A stretch of 6,146 nucleotides of DNA from Opitutales bacterium. GTDB lineage: Bacteria > Verrucomicrobiota > Verrucomicrobiia > Opitutales > JAIRKQ01. Of the stretch, positions 6,120 through 6,146 are shown one piece after another. Both the position numbers and the translations under genes were made by a program. The notes beneath the pieces were generated by a model. The model was not told the origin of the DNA, did not search any database, and saw only the letters and a list, made by a program, of their open reading frames with translations. The stretch lies in assembly GCA_029059365.1 (NCBI GenBank), contig JAIDVZ010000163.1:1-6146 (forward strand), read 5' to 3'. Positions within the stretch are counted from its first letter, which is position 1. The number at the start of each line of letters is the position of its first letter.

Positions 6120-6146
6120 ATTTAGGAACATTTCAAAACATATTCT

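Noticed and set aside
6075..6125. Short rightward frame (ATG at 6075, 16 codons)
   Set aside because: It is very short, has no clear ribosome site and overlaps the inverted repeat. Nothing supports translation.
6030..6146. Leftward frame open from the window edge to a stop at 6030, possibly the end of an upstream gene
   Set aside because: It is only 38 codons long, has no recognisable motif and runs through the A-tract and up to the mraZ -35 box. An open frame of this length is easily due to chance.

Overview
The window comes from an AT-rich Gram-negative bacterium that uses the standard genetic code. Genes are tightly packed: most neighbours in the same direction overlap by 4 to 19 bases, which fits a small, streamlined and possibly host-associated genome. 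I cannot fix the phylum from the sequence. A verrucomicrobial (PVC) or other intracellular-symbiont lineage is a low-confidence guess, because a Bat-type operon lies near a dcw cluster and a large secreted lipase sits between them.

Bases 1-1219 (minus strand) hold four overlapping small genes: a DUF4381-like one-helix membrane protein, a BatA-like protein, a BatB-like protein and the start of a fourth membrane protein that runs off the window. The order and the terminal motifs match a Bat (aerotolerance) operon. However, the BatA-like and BatB-like proteins are only 105 and 106 residues long. They keep the N-terminal membrane pair and the C-terminal membrane helix and lack the whole von Willebrand A domain between them. 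This is the most unusual thing in the window.

Bases 1220-1333 are a divergent intergenic region. It has a plausible sigma70-type promoter for the rightward gene, a perfect 10-bp palindrome inside that promoter, and a GC-rich hairpin that pairs with the Shine-Dalgarno sequence. Bases 1334-3235 (plus strand) encode a secreted class-3-type lipase with a visible Ser-Asp-His triad and an unrecognised C-terminal region of about 220 residues.

Bases 3242-5970 (minus strand) are the head of a division and cell-wall (dcw) cluster: mraZ, rsmH (mraW) and an ftsL-like gene, followed by asd in the place where ftsI would be expected. Asd makes the precursor of diaminopimelate, so the operon still has a peptidoglycan theme. 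It converges with the lipase gene with only 6 bases between the stop codons.

Upstream of mraZ there is a consensus -35 box, a -10 box and four tandem 6-bp elements repeated exactly every 10 bases. This is the layout of a MraZ autoregulatory operator. Bases 6060-6146 hold no gene that I can support, only a bulged inverted repeat and a TATAAT on the plus strand.
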